Part shown: positions 44,355 through 52,229 of the stretch, one piece after another
How the letters are laid out: every line of letters starts with the position of its first letter
Numbering within the stretch: the first letter of the stretch is position 1
Source of the DNA: Clostridiales bacterium 1_7_47FAA
GTDB taxonomy: Bacteria > Bacillota > Clostridia > Lachnospirales > Lachnospiraceae
NCBI GenBank assembly: GCA_000155435.1
Contig: DS990260.1
Coordinates: forward strand, 1,009,300 to 1,073,299
DNA: 64,000 bases
Reading direction: 5' to 3'
Made by a program: the position numbers and the translations under genes
The notes under the pieces: model-generated
The model's input: the letters and a program-made list of their open reading frames with translations, nothing else
Told to the model about the DNA's origin: nothing
Databases searched by the model: none

Positions 44355-44747
44355 AAACACATACGGAGGATTGCCGGAAAAATCAGCAATCACGCCATGG
44401 GGATGTTCCAGATAAAACACGGTAAAGACCGGATTCTCCGCAGTGCCGTACTGCCCTTTTACGATGGGGTTGCCCATACAGGCCTCCTTAACTTCCATAT
44501 TGTCTTCAAATACAGCCTTTCCATGCAGGCGGATCCAGGCAAAGCCGGCGTCAGCAACGCTCACCTCGATTTCCGGGTTCTCCTGCATATCCTTATACAC
44601 ATCCTTCTGGTTGTTGGTGCAGAACCAGAGCTTCCCATCCTTTTCAAAACAGAACATGAACGGACGGCATTTTGCCTTCCCATCCCTTCCAACCGTTGCC
44701 AGATACTGTACGGGATTTGCCTGTAAAAATTCAACTACTTTCTGCAT
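44352..44747 (-). CDS. pyridoxamine 5'-phosphate oxidase family protein
   Basis: 131 residues of the split-barrel flavin fold: VQYLATVGRDGKAKCRPFMF, KLWFCTNNQKDVYKDM, WIRLHGKAVFEDN and FTVFYLEHPHG. AAAGGAG is nine bases upstream of 44747. It is paralogous to 16132-16527 and, like it, is linked to an HxlR gene. Confidence 0.92.
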   Translation of the reverse strand: MQKVVEFLQANPVQYLATVGRDGKAKCRPFMFCFEKDGKLWFCTNNQKDVYKDMQENPEIEVSVADAGFAWIRLHGKAVFEDNMEVKEACMGNPIVKGQYGTAENPVFTVFYLEHPHGVIADFSGNPPYVF

Positions 44748-44873
44748 ACTGCTTCTCTCCTTTATCATCCATCATTTTGAGGAATGGCCATTTCCTATGG
44801 TCTTATTATAAAGGGGGCCGTTAATTCCTGTAAGTACGCACTTTGAAGTGGGATAGGTTCCCAAAAGGTACTT

Positions 44874-44890
44874 AGTATCAAAAAGATACT
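44874..44890. promoter_or_regulatory. candidate operator upstream of PNPOx-fold gene
   Basis: AGTATC-AAAAA-GATACT, with GTACTT just before it. GATAC/GTATC and GTACTT also occur at the other HxlR-PNPOx pair (16025-16055), suggesting a common HxlR site. Confidence 0.4.
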
Positions 44891-44920
44891 CAACATCCAA
44901 TGGATATCATCCGACCAATC

Positions 44921-44970
44921 CAGGAGGACCGGCCATTTGAAGATGCCCCTTCAAATGGCCGGTCCTCCTG
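44921..44970 (-). terminator. perfect 22-bp hairpin after the EAL gene
   Basis: CAGGAGGACCGG... (44921-44942) pairs without mismatch with ...CCGGTCCTCCTG (44949-44970) around six bases. It starts one base after the stop codon of the EAL gene. There is no T-run on either side, so it may be an RNA 3'-end protector rather than a simple terminator. Confidence 0.55.
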
Positions 44971-44971
44971 C

Positions 44972-47221
44972 TCACACATCCTTGGGAACCAAAGGCTTCC
45001 TTCCCTGTTCCTTCACCAGGCGGTCAAATTCCTCCAGCGGCATGGGTTTAAAGAATGTATACCCCTGCACCACATCACATCCGCAGTTCTTCAGGAATTC
45101 CACACTGTCCGTATCTTCCACGCCCTCGGCAATGGTCTTTATCTTCAGCTCCTTTGCCATATGGATGAAATTGGAGATTACAATCCGCTCCCTTCCCATG
45201 TCCCTGCTCTTGTGAAAGAACATGATATCCAGCTTCAGCACATCGATGGGAAGATTCTTCAGCAGGTTAAGGGAACTGTAGCCAGAACCAAAATCATCCA
45301 GGGAACAGGTAAAGCCATTGGACTGGAGCTGCCGCACAATGTCGGAAAACATATCCGTATCGTTTAACAGCACGCCCTCTGTAAATTCCAGTTCCAGATA
45401 GCCGTCAGGAATCCCAAAACAACGCTTTGTCTCTGAATAATACTGAATGAAGTCCTTCCGGAGAAGACCTACCTTGGAAACATTGACCGCAATGCTTAAC
45501 GGGCGTCCACCTCCGTCCAGATAATTCCGGTACCATCTGCAGACCTGCCCGAACATATACCGGTCCAGCATTACAATCCGGTCGCTTTTCTCAAACAGGG
45601 AAATGAACCGGTCCGGAGGTACAAGTCCCCTGGAGGGGCTGAGCCAGCGCACCAGGGCTTCGGCGCCTGACAGGCAGTTATTGTTCTGTATATTGACCTT
45701 GGGCTGCATGTAAACCTTGAATTCACCGGCCTCAATTGCCTTCTCAGCTTCTGACTCCAGGATGGAATCCTCTATCTGGCGCATCCTTAGCCCGCTGTCA
45801 TACAGGGCAAAGTTACTCCCTGGTTTTTCCTTGGCAATCTTGTGGGCCATGTTGGCATAATTCATCAGCACATCCATGGAGAGCTTCTCATCCCCGGGAC
45901 TGAGCCGGTAAATCCCCACAGACAGCTCAATGAACGCCTGGCCTTCAACGCCTGCATTTTTTATATGGTCCAGTACCTCCTGAAACTTTATGTTCAGGCC
46001 TTCCTGATTCCCGCACTTTGCGATTCCCGCAAAATTATCGGCAGATATACGGCATACAATACACTCCTTATCTTCCAGTTCCTGAAGATATTCCGATATA
46101 AGCCTGAGGATCTTATCCCCTTCCTCGTATCCAAGTATGTCATTGATGAACTTAAACTTTTTTAAATCCCCATACCACAGCACGTAGGAGGACAGGTCAT
46201 TCTTTTCCATGAACGGCTTCACATCCAGTTTAAAGCCGTCAAAATTGCGCAGGCCTGTAAGGGAATCCCGGTATGCCAGGTTCATAAGCATTTTCTGGGT
46301 CCTGGCGGCCATACTTCTCTGCCTTGAAAGGAACAGGGCAAACAGACAGCAGGACACCACGATGATTGTCATGATTCCGGCAGCTGTCTGCGTATACCTG
46401 GCACGCAGCACACGGTCAGGCACCATGCTGTGCAGGTACCAGCGGTCCTTCAGGATTGGGATGATCACAGATACCTGCTTCCTGCCGGTCTTGTCTGTCA
46501 TGTCAAAGGATGCGATTCCTCCTGTCCCAACCGCTTCCTTAACCAGCTCCCGGTTCTCAGGCAGGATATCCCCGGGATAAGCATTGATGGAGCGCAGCAC
46601 ATAACTGCCGTCCCCATTGACTATATTGGAAAATCCCTGGCCGCTGAGCACAGGGGCATCCAGGATCCGGCGCAGCACATCCGCGGAATGGACCGCGCAT
46701 AACACGCCCATGGTCCCTCCTTCCGGATTGCGGATATTGACTCCATAATAATTCACATAGTGGTCCTTCACACGCTCATCCGGGAATATATCCGATACCG
46801 TGCTGGTTCCATGGAGCGCCTTCTGGAAAAACTCCATGTCATACAGGCTGAGTTCATAGATACTGCCATCTAAATCCACCAGCCAGGCGCTGCCGTCCGG
46901 CCAGGCAAATCCCATCTGGATAAAAGCATTGTCATTATTGATTTCCTGCAGGATCGGCAGCAGCTGCTCCCGCTCCATTTTCCCAATCTCGCCCAGGACT
47001 ACCGCAAGGCCCTCCAATGTCTGGAGGTCTCCCTGTATCTGCTTTACAATGGTGGTTTTTTTCTGTTCCGCCGCATTATACAGCGCCTCGATTGTCTCCA
47101 CCTGGTTCTTTCTGATCATCTGCACCAGAAACAGCAGGCTGCTGGCAATAAAACATGCGCACAGTAACAGTGGAAGTACTGTATCCCATATCCTTTGCCT
47201 TTTTCTGTCCGACCCTCTCAT
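44972..47221 (-). CDS. dCache-GGDEF-EAL protein, probable c-di-GMP phosphodiesterase
   Basis: 749 residues. There are membrane helices at about 12-36 and 285-310 around an extracellular dCache-type sensor (PDGSAWLVDLDGSIYELSLYD). The GGDEF domain is degenerate: ISADNF replaces GGDEF. The EAL domain is complete: GAEALVRW, EFTEGVL, DDFGSGYSSL, KLDIMF, IAEGVED and QGYTFFKP. It should hydrolyse c-di-GMP in response to an outside ligand, with the GGDEF part acting as a regulator. It stands alone. Confidence 0.93.
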   Translation of the reverse strand: MRGSDRKRQRIWDTVLPLLLCACFIASSLLFLVQMIRKNQVETIEALYNAAEQKKTTIVKQIQGDLQTLEGLAVVLGEIGKMEREQLLPILQEINNDNAFIQMGFAWPDGSAWLVDLDGSIYELSLYDMEFFQKALHGTSTVSDIFPDERVKDHYVNYYGVNIRNPEGGTMGVLCAVHSADVLRRILDAPVLSGQGFSNIVNGDGSYVLRSINAYPGDILPENRELVKEAVGTGGIASFDMTDKTGRKQVSVIIPILKDRWYLHSMVPDRVLRARYTQTAAGIMTIIVVSCCLFALFLSRQRSMAARTQKMLMNLAYRDSLTGLRNFDGFKLDVKPFMEKNDLSSYVLWYGDLKKFKFINDILGYEEGDKILRLISEYLQELEDKECIVCRISADNFAGIAKCGNQEGLNIKFQEVLDHIKNAGVEGQAFIELSVGIYRLSPGDEKLSMDVLMNYANMAHKIAKEKPGSNFALYDSGLRMRQIEDSILESEAEKAIEAGEFKVYMQPKVNIQNNNCLSGAEALVRWLSPSRGLVPPDRFISLFEKSDRIVMLDRYMFGQVCRWYRNYLDGGGRPLSIAVNVSKVGLLRKDFIQYYSETKRCFGIPDGYLELEFTEGVLLNDTDMFSDIVRQLQSNGFTCSLDDFGSGYSSLNLLKNLPIDVLKLDIMFFHKSRDMGRERIVISNFIHMAKELKIKTIAEGVEDTDSVEFLKNCGCDVVQGYTFFKPMPLEEFDRLVKEQGRKPLVPKDV

Positions 47222-47316
47222 CTCACATACCCCGGCCTTTTCTCACAGTAATATACACATATACCGATTATTCAGGTAATATTATAATAATATATCCGGG
47301 AACAAATGGCAATCAG

Positions 47317-47344
47317 AAAAACAGGCAGCAAAACCGCTGCCTGT
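47317..47344 (-). terminator. terminator of the SseB gene
   Basis: On the minus strand ACAGGCAGC and GCTGCCTGT form a 9-bp stem followed by TTTTTCTG, 50 bases after the stop. Confidence 0.8.
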
Positions 47345-47393
47345 CACCAAACTTTTTGTCCATGGCCAAGCCATGGATGAATGACCATATACC

Positions 47394-48146
47394 TTACTGT
47401 TCCGCCCGTTTTACCTGAAGCGGCATCCTTACGCCCATGGGGTTAAGGAGCACCCCAGTGGCCTCCGCCACAAGGATCTGTGGAATCTTGTCAGCTGTCA
47501 CGACAATGGGGCGGAGCTGGTTCTCTTTATTGAACTTCTGGAATTCCATGATATCGGTGAATATGGCCTGGTAAACTTCCTTATCATTCAGCTTCACCAC
47601 GGGAATCCCATTGCCCTCTTTCTGTACGGCAACAATGAAGCTTCCTTTGCTGAAATAATTGGAAATCTCATCCTGCCATTCTTTTATCTGTGGATTCTCC
47701 TCCTGTCCCGGCTGCTTCCTGGTTTCCTGCATATAGTAAAGGGCGGTCAGGTGCAGGGCAGGATTCTCCACCCACAGCTTGCCCTCCGGGTCCTGCTCCG
47801 GTTTATTGCGTCTCACAAAATCAGCCAGCTGGATCAGGGTCTGTGTATCCCCTTCGCTTACCAGAAGTGCGTTGATGCCCATGGTGTACAGGCTGGTATA
47901 GAACAGCAGCATCTGCCTCTGCTCCAGTTTTACGATACCCACAGGTATCCCGGCCTCCCGCAGCTGCTTTACCTTCTCTTCCGCATCTTCCGCGCTGAAA
48001 AACATCATGATCTCATCATCAAAGGTTTCCGGGTCGCAGACCACATATGGTTCCTTGGTGCACCCTGATACCAATGCCCAGAGTGACTCTGCGGTTTTAA
48101 GGCGCTGTATGATTTCCTGATTCCCTGTGTTTTCATTGTTGTTCAT
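47394..48146 (-). CDS. sseB: SseB family protein
   Basis: 250 residues. FDDEIMMFFSAEDAEEKVKQLREAGIPVGIVKLEQRQMLLFYTSLYTMGINALLVSEG is an SseB N-terminal domain, and the C-terminal half (VVKLNDKEVYQAIFTDIMEFQKFN) repeats the fold. There is no signal peptide. The role of the family is unclear; in enterobacteria it was linked to serine sensitivity. AAAGGAG precedes the start. Confidence 0.82.
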   Translation of the reverse strand: MNNNENTGNQEIIQRLKTAESLWALVSGCTKEPYVVCDPETFDDEIMMFFSAEDAEEKVKQLREAGIPVGIVKLEQRQMLLFYTSLYTMGINALLVSEGDTQTLIQLADFVRRNKPEQDPEGKLWVENPALHLTALYYMQETRKQPGQEENPQIKEWQDEISNYFSKGSFIVAVQKEGNGIPVVKLNDKEVYQAIFTDIMEFQKFNKENQLRPIVVTADKIPQILVAEATGVLLNPMGVRMPLQVKRAEQ

Positions 48147-48345
48147 TGGGTTCTCTCCTTTTCTACCTTTTTAAGTACATCCGTGCAGGGCCTTGTACCA
48201 TCTGTCCTTGTGCGCGGAATACCTAAACCAGACTATCGTTTCCTATTATATCATTCCTTTCACTCATATGCCATTTATTTTATAAATCTTTTCTATTACG
48301 TTTCCATTACCTCTATTTTTGTCCCATTTTCCTATATGATACAAC

Positions 48346-48386
48346 TTTGATGCATCTTTGATGCTTTTTTGATGCCTGGGTATTGT
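48346..48386 (+). promoter_or_regulatory. 11-bp-spaced TTTGATGC repeats at the VIT/exosortase promoter
   Basis: TTTGATGC begins at 48346, 48357 and 48368, exactly 11 bases apart. The second contains a possible -35 (TTGATG, 48358-48363) 17 bases from TATTGT (48381-48386). Such helical-phase direct repeats are typical of OmpR/PhoB-type response regulators. The 14-mer CAACTTTGATGCAT here (48342-48355) recurs upstream of the aldo/keto reductase (8306-8319). The 48147-48435 interval holds no gene. Confidence 0.55.
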
Positions 48387-48435
48387 AAATTAAACAGGAA
48401 GTCAATTCCAATAAAGAACAAATGAGGTGCGCGAT

Positions 48436-50472
48436 ATGAAAAATAAGAAACTATGGCTGTGTATGCTTTCCGCAATCCTGCTCCTGTCCCTGTGCCCGGC
48501 TGCCTACGGCGAAGAATCCGGCAATGACACCGGGGACAGGACCCTTGCCCCTTATTTCATGGTTGAAGGGGCGGATCCGTCGACCGACAGCTTTCCGTTA
48601 AAGGATACAAAGGTATCAACCGTCATAAACGGTGTCATAGCTGAAACCTATGTTACCCAGACCTATGGAAATGAAGGCAGTGTCCCTGTTAATGCGGGCT
48701 ATGTCTTTCCTGCATCCACCAGGGTTTCCGTCCATGGCATGAAAATGCAGGTCGGGGACAAGGTTGTCACCGCCAAAATCAAGGAAAAGGAAGAGGCAAA
48801 GCAGGAATTCGATGCGGCTAAAAGTGAAGGAAAAAGCGCATCCCTCCTTGAACAGCAGCGCCCCAATGTATTTACCATGAATGTTGCCAACATCATGCCC
48901 GGGGATACGGTAAACATAGAACTGCACTATACGGAAATGATTGCCCTGTCCGAAGGTTCCTATGAATTTGTATTCCCGGCCGTTGTGGGTCCCAGATACT
49001 CCAGCCCTTCACCGGACAGGGAGGAAGATGGGAATCAATGGGTGGCCAGTCCATATCAGGAAGGGGGCGCTGTTCCCAAAGGGACCTATGACATTGCAGT
49101 CAGCCTTTCCACAGGCGTCCCGATTACCGGGATTGTTTCCAGTTCCCATAAAATCAATATAGAACAGTCCGCTGACTCCTCTGCCCATATCACGCTGAAG
49201 GACCCGGCGGATTACGGGGGAAACCGCGATTTCATACTGCGCTATCAGCTGGCCGGACAGACGGTAAACAGCGGCCTTATGCTGAATACCGGGGAAAAGG
49301 AGAATTTCTTCCTGCTCATGGTCCAGCCCCCGGAACGTGTCCCTGCAGAAGCCATCCCACCACGTGAATATATTTTTGTCCTGGATGTGTCAGGTTCCAT
49401 GTTCGGATATCCCCTGGATACTGCCAAGGAGTTGATCCGGAACATGGTTTCCAATCTGCGGGAAACCGACACCTTTAACCTGATACTGTTTTCCAATGAC
49501 GCCATCCGTATGTCGGCCAGATCACTTCCTGCCACGGATGAGAATGTGGAGAGGGCCATTAACCTGATTAACCGCCAGAAAGGCGGCGGCGGGACCGAGC
49601 TGGCCCCGGCCTTGGAAAAGGCGGTGGGAATCCCCATGGATTCCGGCGCAGGCAGCGTCTCACGCAGCGTCGTGGTCATCACGGACGGCTACATGTCCGA
49701 CGAACAGGCCATATTTGACATTGTAGCAGGAAACCTTGACACCACCAGTTTCTTTTCCTTTGGTATCGGCACCTCCGTGAACCGTTACCTGATTGAGGGC
49801 ATTGCCAGGACGGGCGGCGGCGAATCCTTTGTTGTCACGGATTCATCCGAATCCGCGGATACGGCCAGACTTTTTGACACCTATATACAGTCTCCTGTCT
49901 TAACGGATGTCCAGGTGGACTATGACGGATTTGATGCCTATGACGTCGAACCCACGGCCATCCCCACCCTTTTTGCCCAAAAGCCCATTGTGCTGTTCGG
50001 CAAATGGAGGGGTAATCCCGCCGGCGCCATCCACATCACGGGGAAGTCCGGGACCGGGGATTACAGCCAGACAATCCAGGTTTCAGAAGCATCCTCCTCA
50101 GCAGAAAACAGCGCCATCCCTTACCTGTGGGCACGCACCCGCGTGGAGAACCTGATGGATTATGGCTTCAGCGGCGGGGATGAGGAGGCTGTCAGGAAAG
50201 AAGTGACCGCCCTGGGCCTTGACTACAGCATGATGACATCCTATACCTCCTTTGTGGCCGTGATAGATGAAGTGCGCAATACCACAGGTGAAAGCAGGGA
50301 CGTGGACCAGCCGCTTCCCCTTTCCCTGCAGGTATCTGACCTGGCGGTGGGAGGAGGTTACACCATTGGCTCGGAACCCAGTGTCCTGATTCTTATGGCA
50401 GCCGCGGCTTTTATATTGATTTTGAATACCGTTTCCGGCAGCCATCATGCCGGAGGTAAGAATGATGACTGA
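48436..50472 (+). CDS. secreted VIT/VWA protein with SEP-type C-terminal sorting signal
   Basis: 678 residues. A signal peptide ends near AYGEES (about residue 25). A VIT domain (about 35-160: VSTVINGVIAETYVTQTYGN, IKEKEEAKQEFDAA) is followed by a VWA domain with MIDAS FVLDVSGSM (about 315) and a Thr/Asp completing set (GGGGTELAPAL, ITDGY). The C-terminus is GSEP (about residue 645), a hydrophobic helix and a His/Lys tail, the tripartite layout of SEP-CTERM substrates. GAGG is eight bases upstream. The last 11 bases overlap the exosortase gene. Confidence 0.9.
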   Translation: MKNKKLWLCMLSAILLLSLCPAAYGEESGNDTGDRTLAPYFMVEGADPSTDSFPLKDTKVSTVINGVIAETYVTQTYGNEGSVPVNAGYVFPASTRVSVHGMKMQVGDKVVTAKIKEKEEAKQEFDAAKSEGKSASLLEQQRPNVFTMNVANIMPGDTVNIELHYTEMIALSEGSYEFVFPAVVGPRYSSPSPDREEDGNQWVASPYQEGGAVPKGTYDIAVSLSTGVPITGIVSSSHKINIEQSADSSAHITLKDPADYGGNRDFILRYQLAGQTVNSGLMLNTGEKENFFLLMVQPPERVPAEAIPPREYIFVLDVSGSMFGYPLDTAKELIRNMVSNLRETDTFNLILFSNDAIRMSARSLPATDENVERAINLINRQKGGGGTELAPALEKAVGIPMDSGAGSVSRSVVVITDGYMSDEQAIFDIVAGNLDTTSFFSFGIGTSVNRYLIEGIARTGGGESFVVTDSSESADTARLFDTYIQSPVLTDVQVDYDGFDAYDVEPTAIPTLFAQKPIVLFGKWRGNPAGAIHITGKSGTGDYSQTIQVSEASSSAENSAIPYLWARTRVENLMDYGFSGGDEEAVRKEVTALGLDYSMMTSYTSFVAVIDEVRNTTGESRDVDQPLPLSLQVSDLAVGGGYTIGSEPSVLILMAAAAFILILNTVSGSHHAGGKNDD

Positions 50473-51256
50473 GACATGGGCGCCAGGCCCCTGTAAACAA
50501 AAGTCCATGCTAAGACGGAACTGGCCATTCTATCTCACCGGGACAGCCACCATAATCATCATCAAAGGCTTTTACACACATGGGGCCGCCAGCCGCCTTA
50601 CATGGATCCTGGCCCCCACGGCCCGGTGGGTCAGGACCTTAAGCGGGATTCCCTTTGAATATGACCCCATTGCAGGATATGTGAACTATCCCCTCCGCTT
50701 TATCATTGCGCCATCCTGTTCCGGTGTCCAGTTCATGATGATTGCCATTGCCATGCTTATCTTTTCTTATGTGCACCGCATGGACACCATAAGGAAAAAA
50801 GCCATCTGGACCGTTTTCAGTTTCGTGATATCCTATCTGTCCACCGTCCTTGTCAACGGGTTCAGGATTGTGCTGTCCATATATCTTCCGGCCTCACTGC
50901 CGCTCTGGCTGCACAATCCCCGGCTTTATGACGGGTGGCTGACCCATGGACGGCTGCACACCATCATCGGCGTAGCTGTGTATTTTACCTCCCTGTCCAT
51001 CCTGTATCACGTGGCCGGACATATTTCGGGCAGGCCGTCCTTCCGATGGCTCCCGCCCGTATTCTGGTATGTTTCCATTGTGCTGGGCATCCCTTTCCTC
51101 AACCGTGCATACAAAGATAACGGACACCGCTTCCTGGAATACGCAGCCCTTCTGACAGCCGTATGCGCGGTCATCCTGTTCCTTTTCTTTGTGGCAGGCA
51201 GGATGAAAAGATGTTTTATGAAAAAGGATGGGAATGTTTCCAGGGACAAAATTTAG
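50462..51256 (+). CDS. exosortase family protein (XrtK-like)
   Basis: 264 residues with about seven membrane helices. The three catalytic residues of exosortase/archaeosortase enzymes are present: Cys86 in PSCSGVQF, Arg135 in VNGFRIVLS and His166 in HGRLHTIIG. These enzymes cut and transfer proteins bearing PEP/SEP-CTERM tails at the membrane. GGAGG lies five bases upstream of 50462. The gene overlaps that of a VIT/VWA protein with such a tail, its obvious substrate. The XrtK subtype is my best match from the small size and partner type and is tentative. Confidence 0.85.
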   Translation: MMTETWAPGPCKQKSMLRRNWPFYLTGTATIIIIKGFYTHGAASRLTWILAPTARWVRTLSGIPFEYDPIAGYVNYPLRFIIAPSCSGVQFMMIAIAMLIFSYVHRMDTIRKKAIWTVFSFVISYLSTVLVNGFRIVLSIYLPASLPLWLHNPRLYDGWLTHGRLHTIIGVAVYFTSLSILYHVAGHISGRPSFRWLPPVFWYVSIVLGIPFLNRAYKDNGHRFLEYAALLTAVCAVILFLFFVAGRMKRCFMKKDGNVSRDKI

Positions 51257-51268
51257 CTGATTTATAAA

Positions 51269-51309
51269 ATTCCCCTGCCATCCGGCGTCCAGCCGGTCAG
51301 CAGGGGAAT
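51269..51309 (+). terminator. hairpin after the exosortase gene
   Basis: ATTCCCCTGC and GCAGGGGAAT pair, with an inner CCGGC/GCCGG stem, 13 bases after the stop. The T-run is poor. Confidence 0.6.
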
Positions 51310-51330
51310 CCTCATCTTATCCGTCTTATC

Positions 51331-51522
51331 TCATCACAGTTCTACATGTGTCACAGCACTACACATCATCACAGCCCTACCGGTATCACTGCCCTACACA
51401 TCATCACAGTTCTACCTGTATCACAGCCCCACACATCATCATAGCCCTACATATGTCACAGCTCTACCTGTGTCACTGCCCTGCACATCATCACAGTTCT
51501 ACATGTATCACAACTCCACATG
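51331..51522. repeat. 35-bp tandem repeat, about five copies
   Basis: Units start at 51331, 51366, 51401, 51436 and 51488 with TCATCAYAG; the fourth is 52 bases because a half-unit is duplicated. Each unit is two related halves containing TCACAG and CTAC. The array fills the space between the convergent exosortase and racemase genes and supplies the last codons of the latter. Confidence 0.85.
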
Positions 51523-52227
51523 GCTGGCATTCTGAAACACCGGATACACCGCCGTAGAATGCACCAGCCCCAGCCTTACGCTCAACTCAGCATATGCAAG
51601 CGCGATAAACGCGGGGTCGAAGACCTTAACCGGAAGTTCCTTTTCCAGCATCGCCCCATAGCTTGCCATGCCCAGGCAGCCCAGGATGACGCCGTCCGCC
51701 TGTTCCTGCCTCACCGCCCTCCCGCAGACCTGTTTCAGATACCGCGCGGTTGCCCCAGGGTCGGTCCTCAGTTCACCGATGGGAATGTCAAGCGCCTGCA
51801 CGGAGGTCATCTTTTCCCTGGCAATCCCATTGCGCATCAGCCTCCGGTATGTCCTTGGTATGTTGGCGCCCTCCGTCGTGACTACCACGAAACGGTTGCA
51901 CAGCAGGTTGGCAGCGCAAAGACTGGTCTCCCCGGGTCCGATGACCGGGATCCTGACATTTTCCCGCACCGCATCAATCCCCACATCGCTGAAGCAGTAT
52001 ATGACAATGGCGTCATAGCCCTCCTTCTCGGCTTTTATGCCCTCCTTTACAAGCTCCGGGGCGGCAAATGCCTCGTCCGTGTTGCAGTCCAGTTCATCCG
52101 GCCCTTTCTTTATGCAGTCCACGGATATCGCCACGCCCTCTGACACGGCGGCTGACAGCATCTTTTCCCTCTGGTCCATGGTTTCCCGGTCCATGGCCTT
52201 GTCTGTCATGATTACTTTAATCTTCAT
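51508..52227 (-). CDS. Asp/Glu/hydantoin racemase family protein
   Basis: 239 residues. The paired catalytic Cys lie in AIVIYCFSDVGIDA and GVILGCLGMASYG; IPVIGPGETSLCAANLL and VVVTTEG fit the hydantoin-racemase branch. GGAGG is five bases upstream of 52227. It is last in an operon with two deacetylase/imidase-like proteins and an AGCS carrier, pointing to use of a cyclic amide or D-amino acid. Its final codons run into a tandem repeat. Confidence 0.88.
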   Translation of the reverse strand: MKIKVIMTDKAMDRETMDQREKMLSAAVSEGVAISVDCIKKGPDELDCNTDEAFAAPELVKEGIKAEKEGYDAIVIYCFSDVGIDAVRENVRIPVIGPGETSLCAANLLCNRFVVVTTEGANIPRTYRRLMRNGIAREKMTSVQALDIPIGELRTDPGATARYLKQVCGRAVRQEQADGVILGCLGMASYGAMLEKELPVKVFDPAFIALAYAELSVRLGLVHSTAVYPVFQNASHVEL

Positions 52228-52229
52228 TC

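Noticed and set aside
51331..51522. Possible CRISPR array (regular 35-bp periodicity)
   Set aside because: The units are contiguous and degenerate with no unique spacers between constant repeats, and no cas gene is near; it is a tandem repeat.
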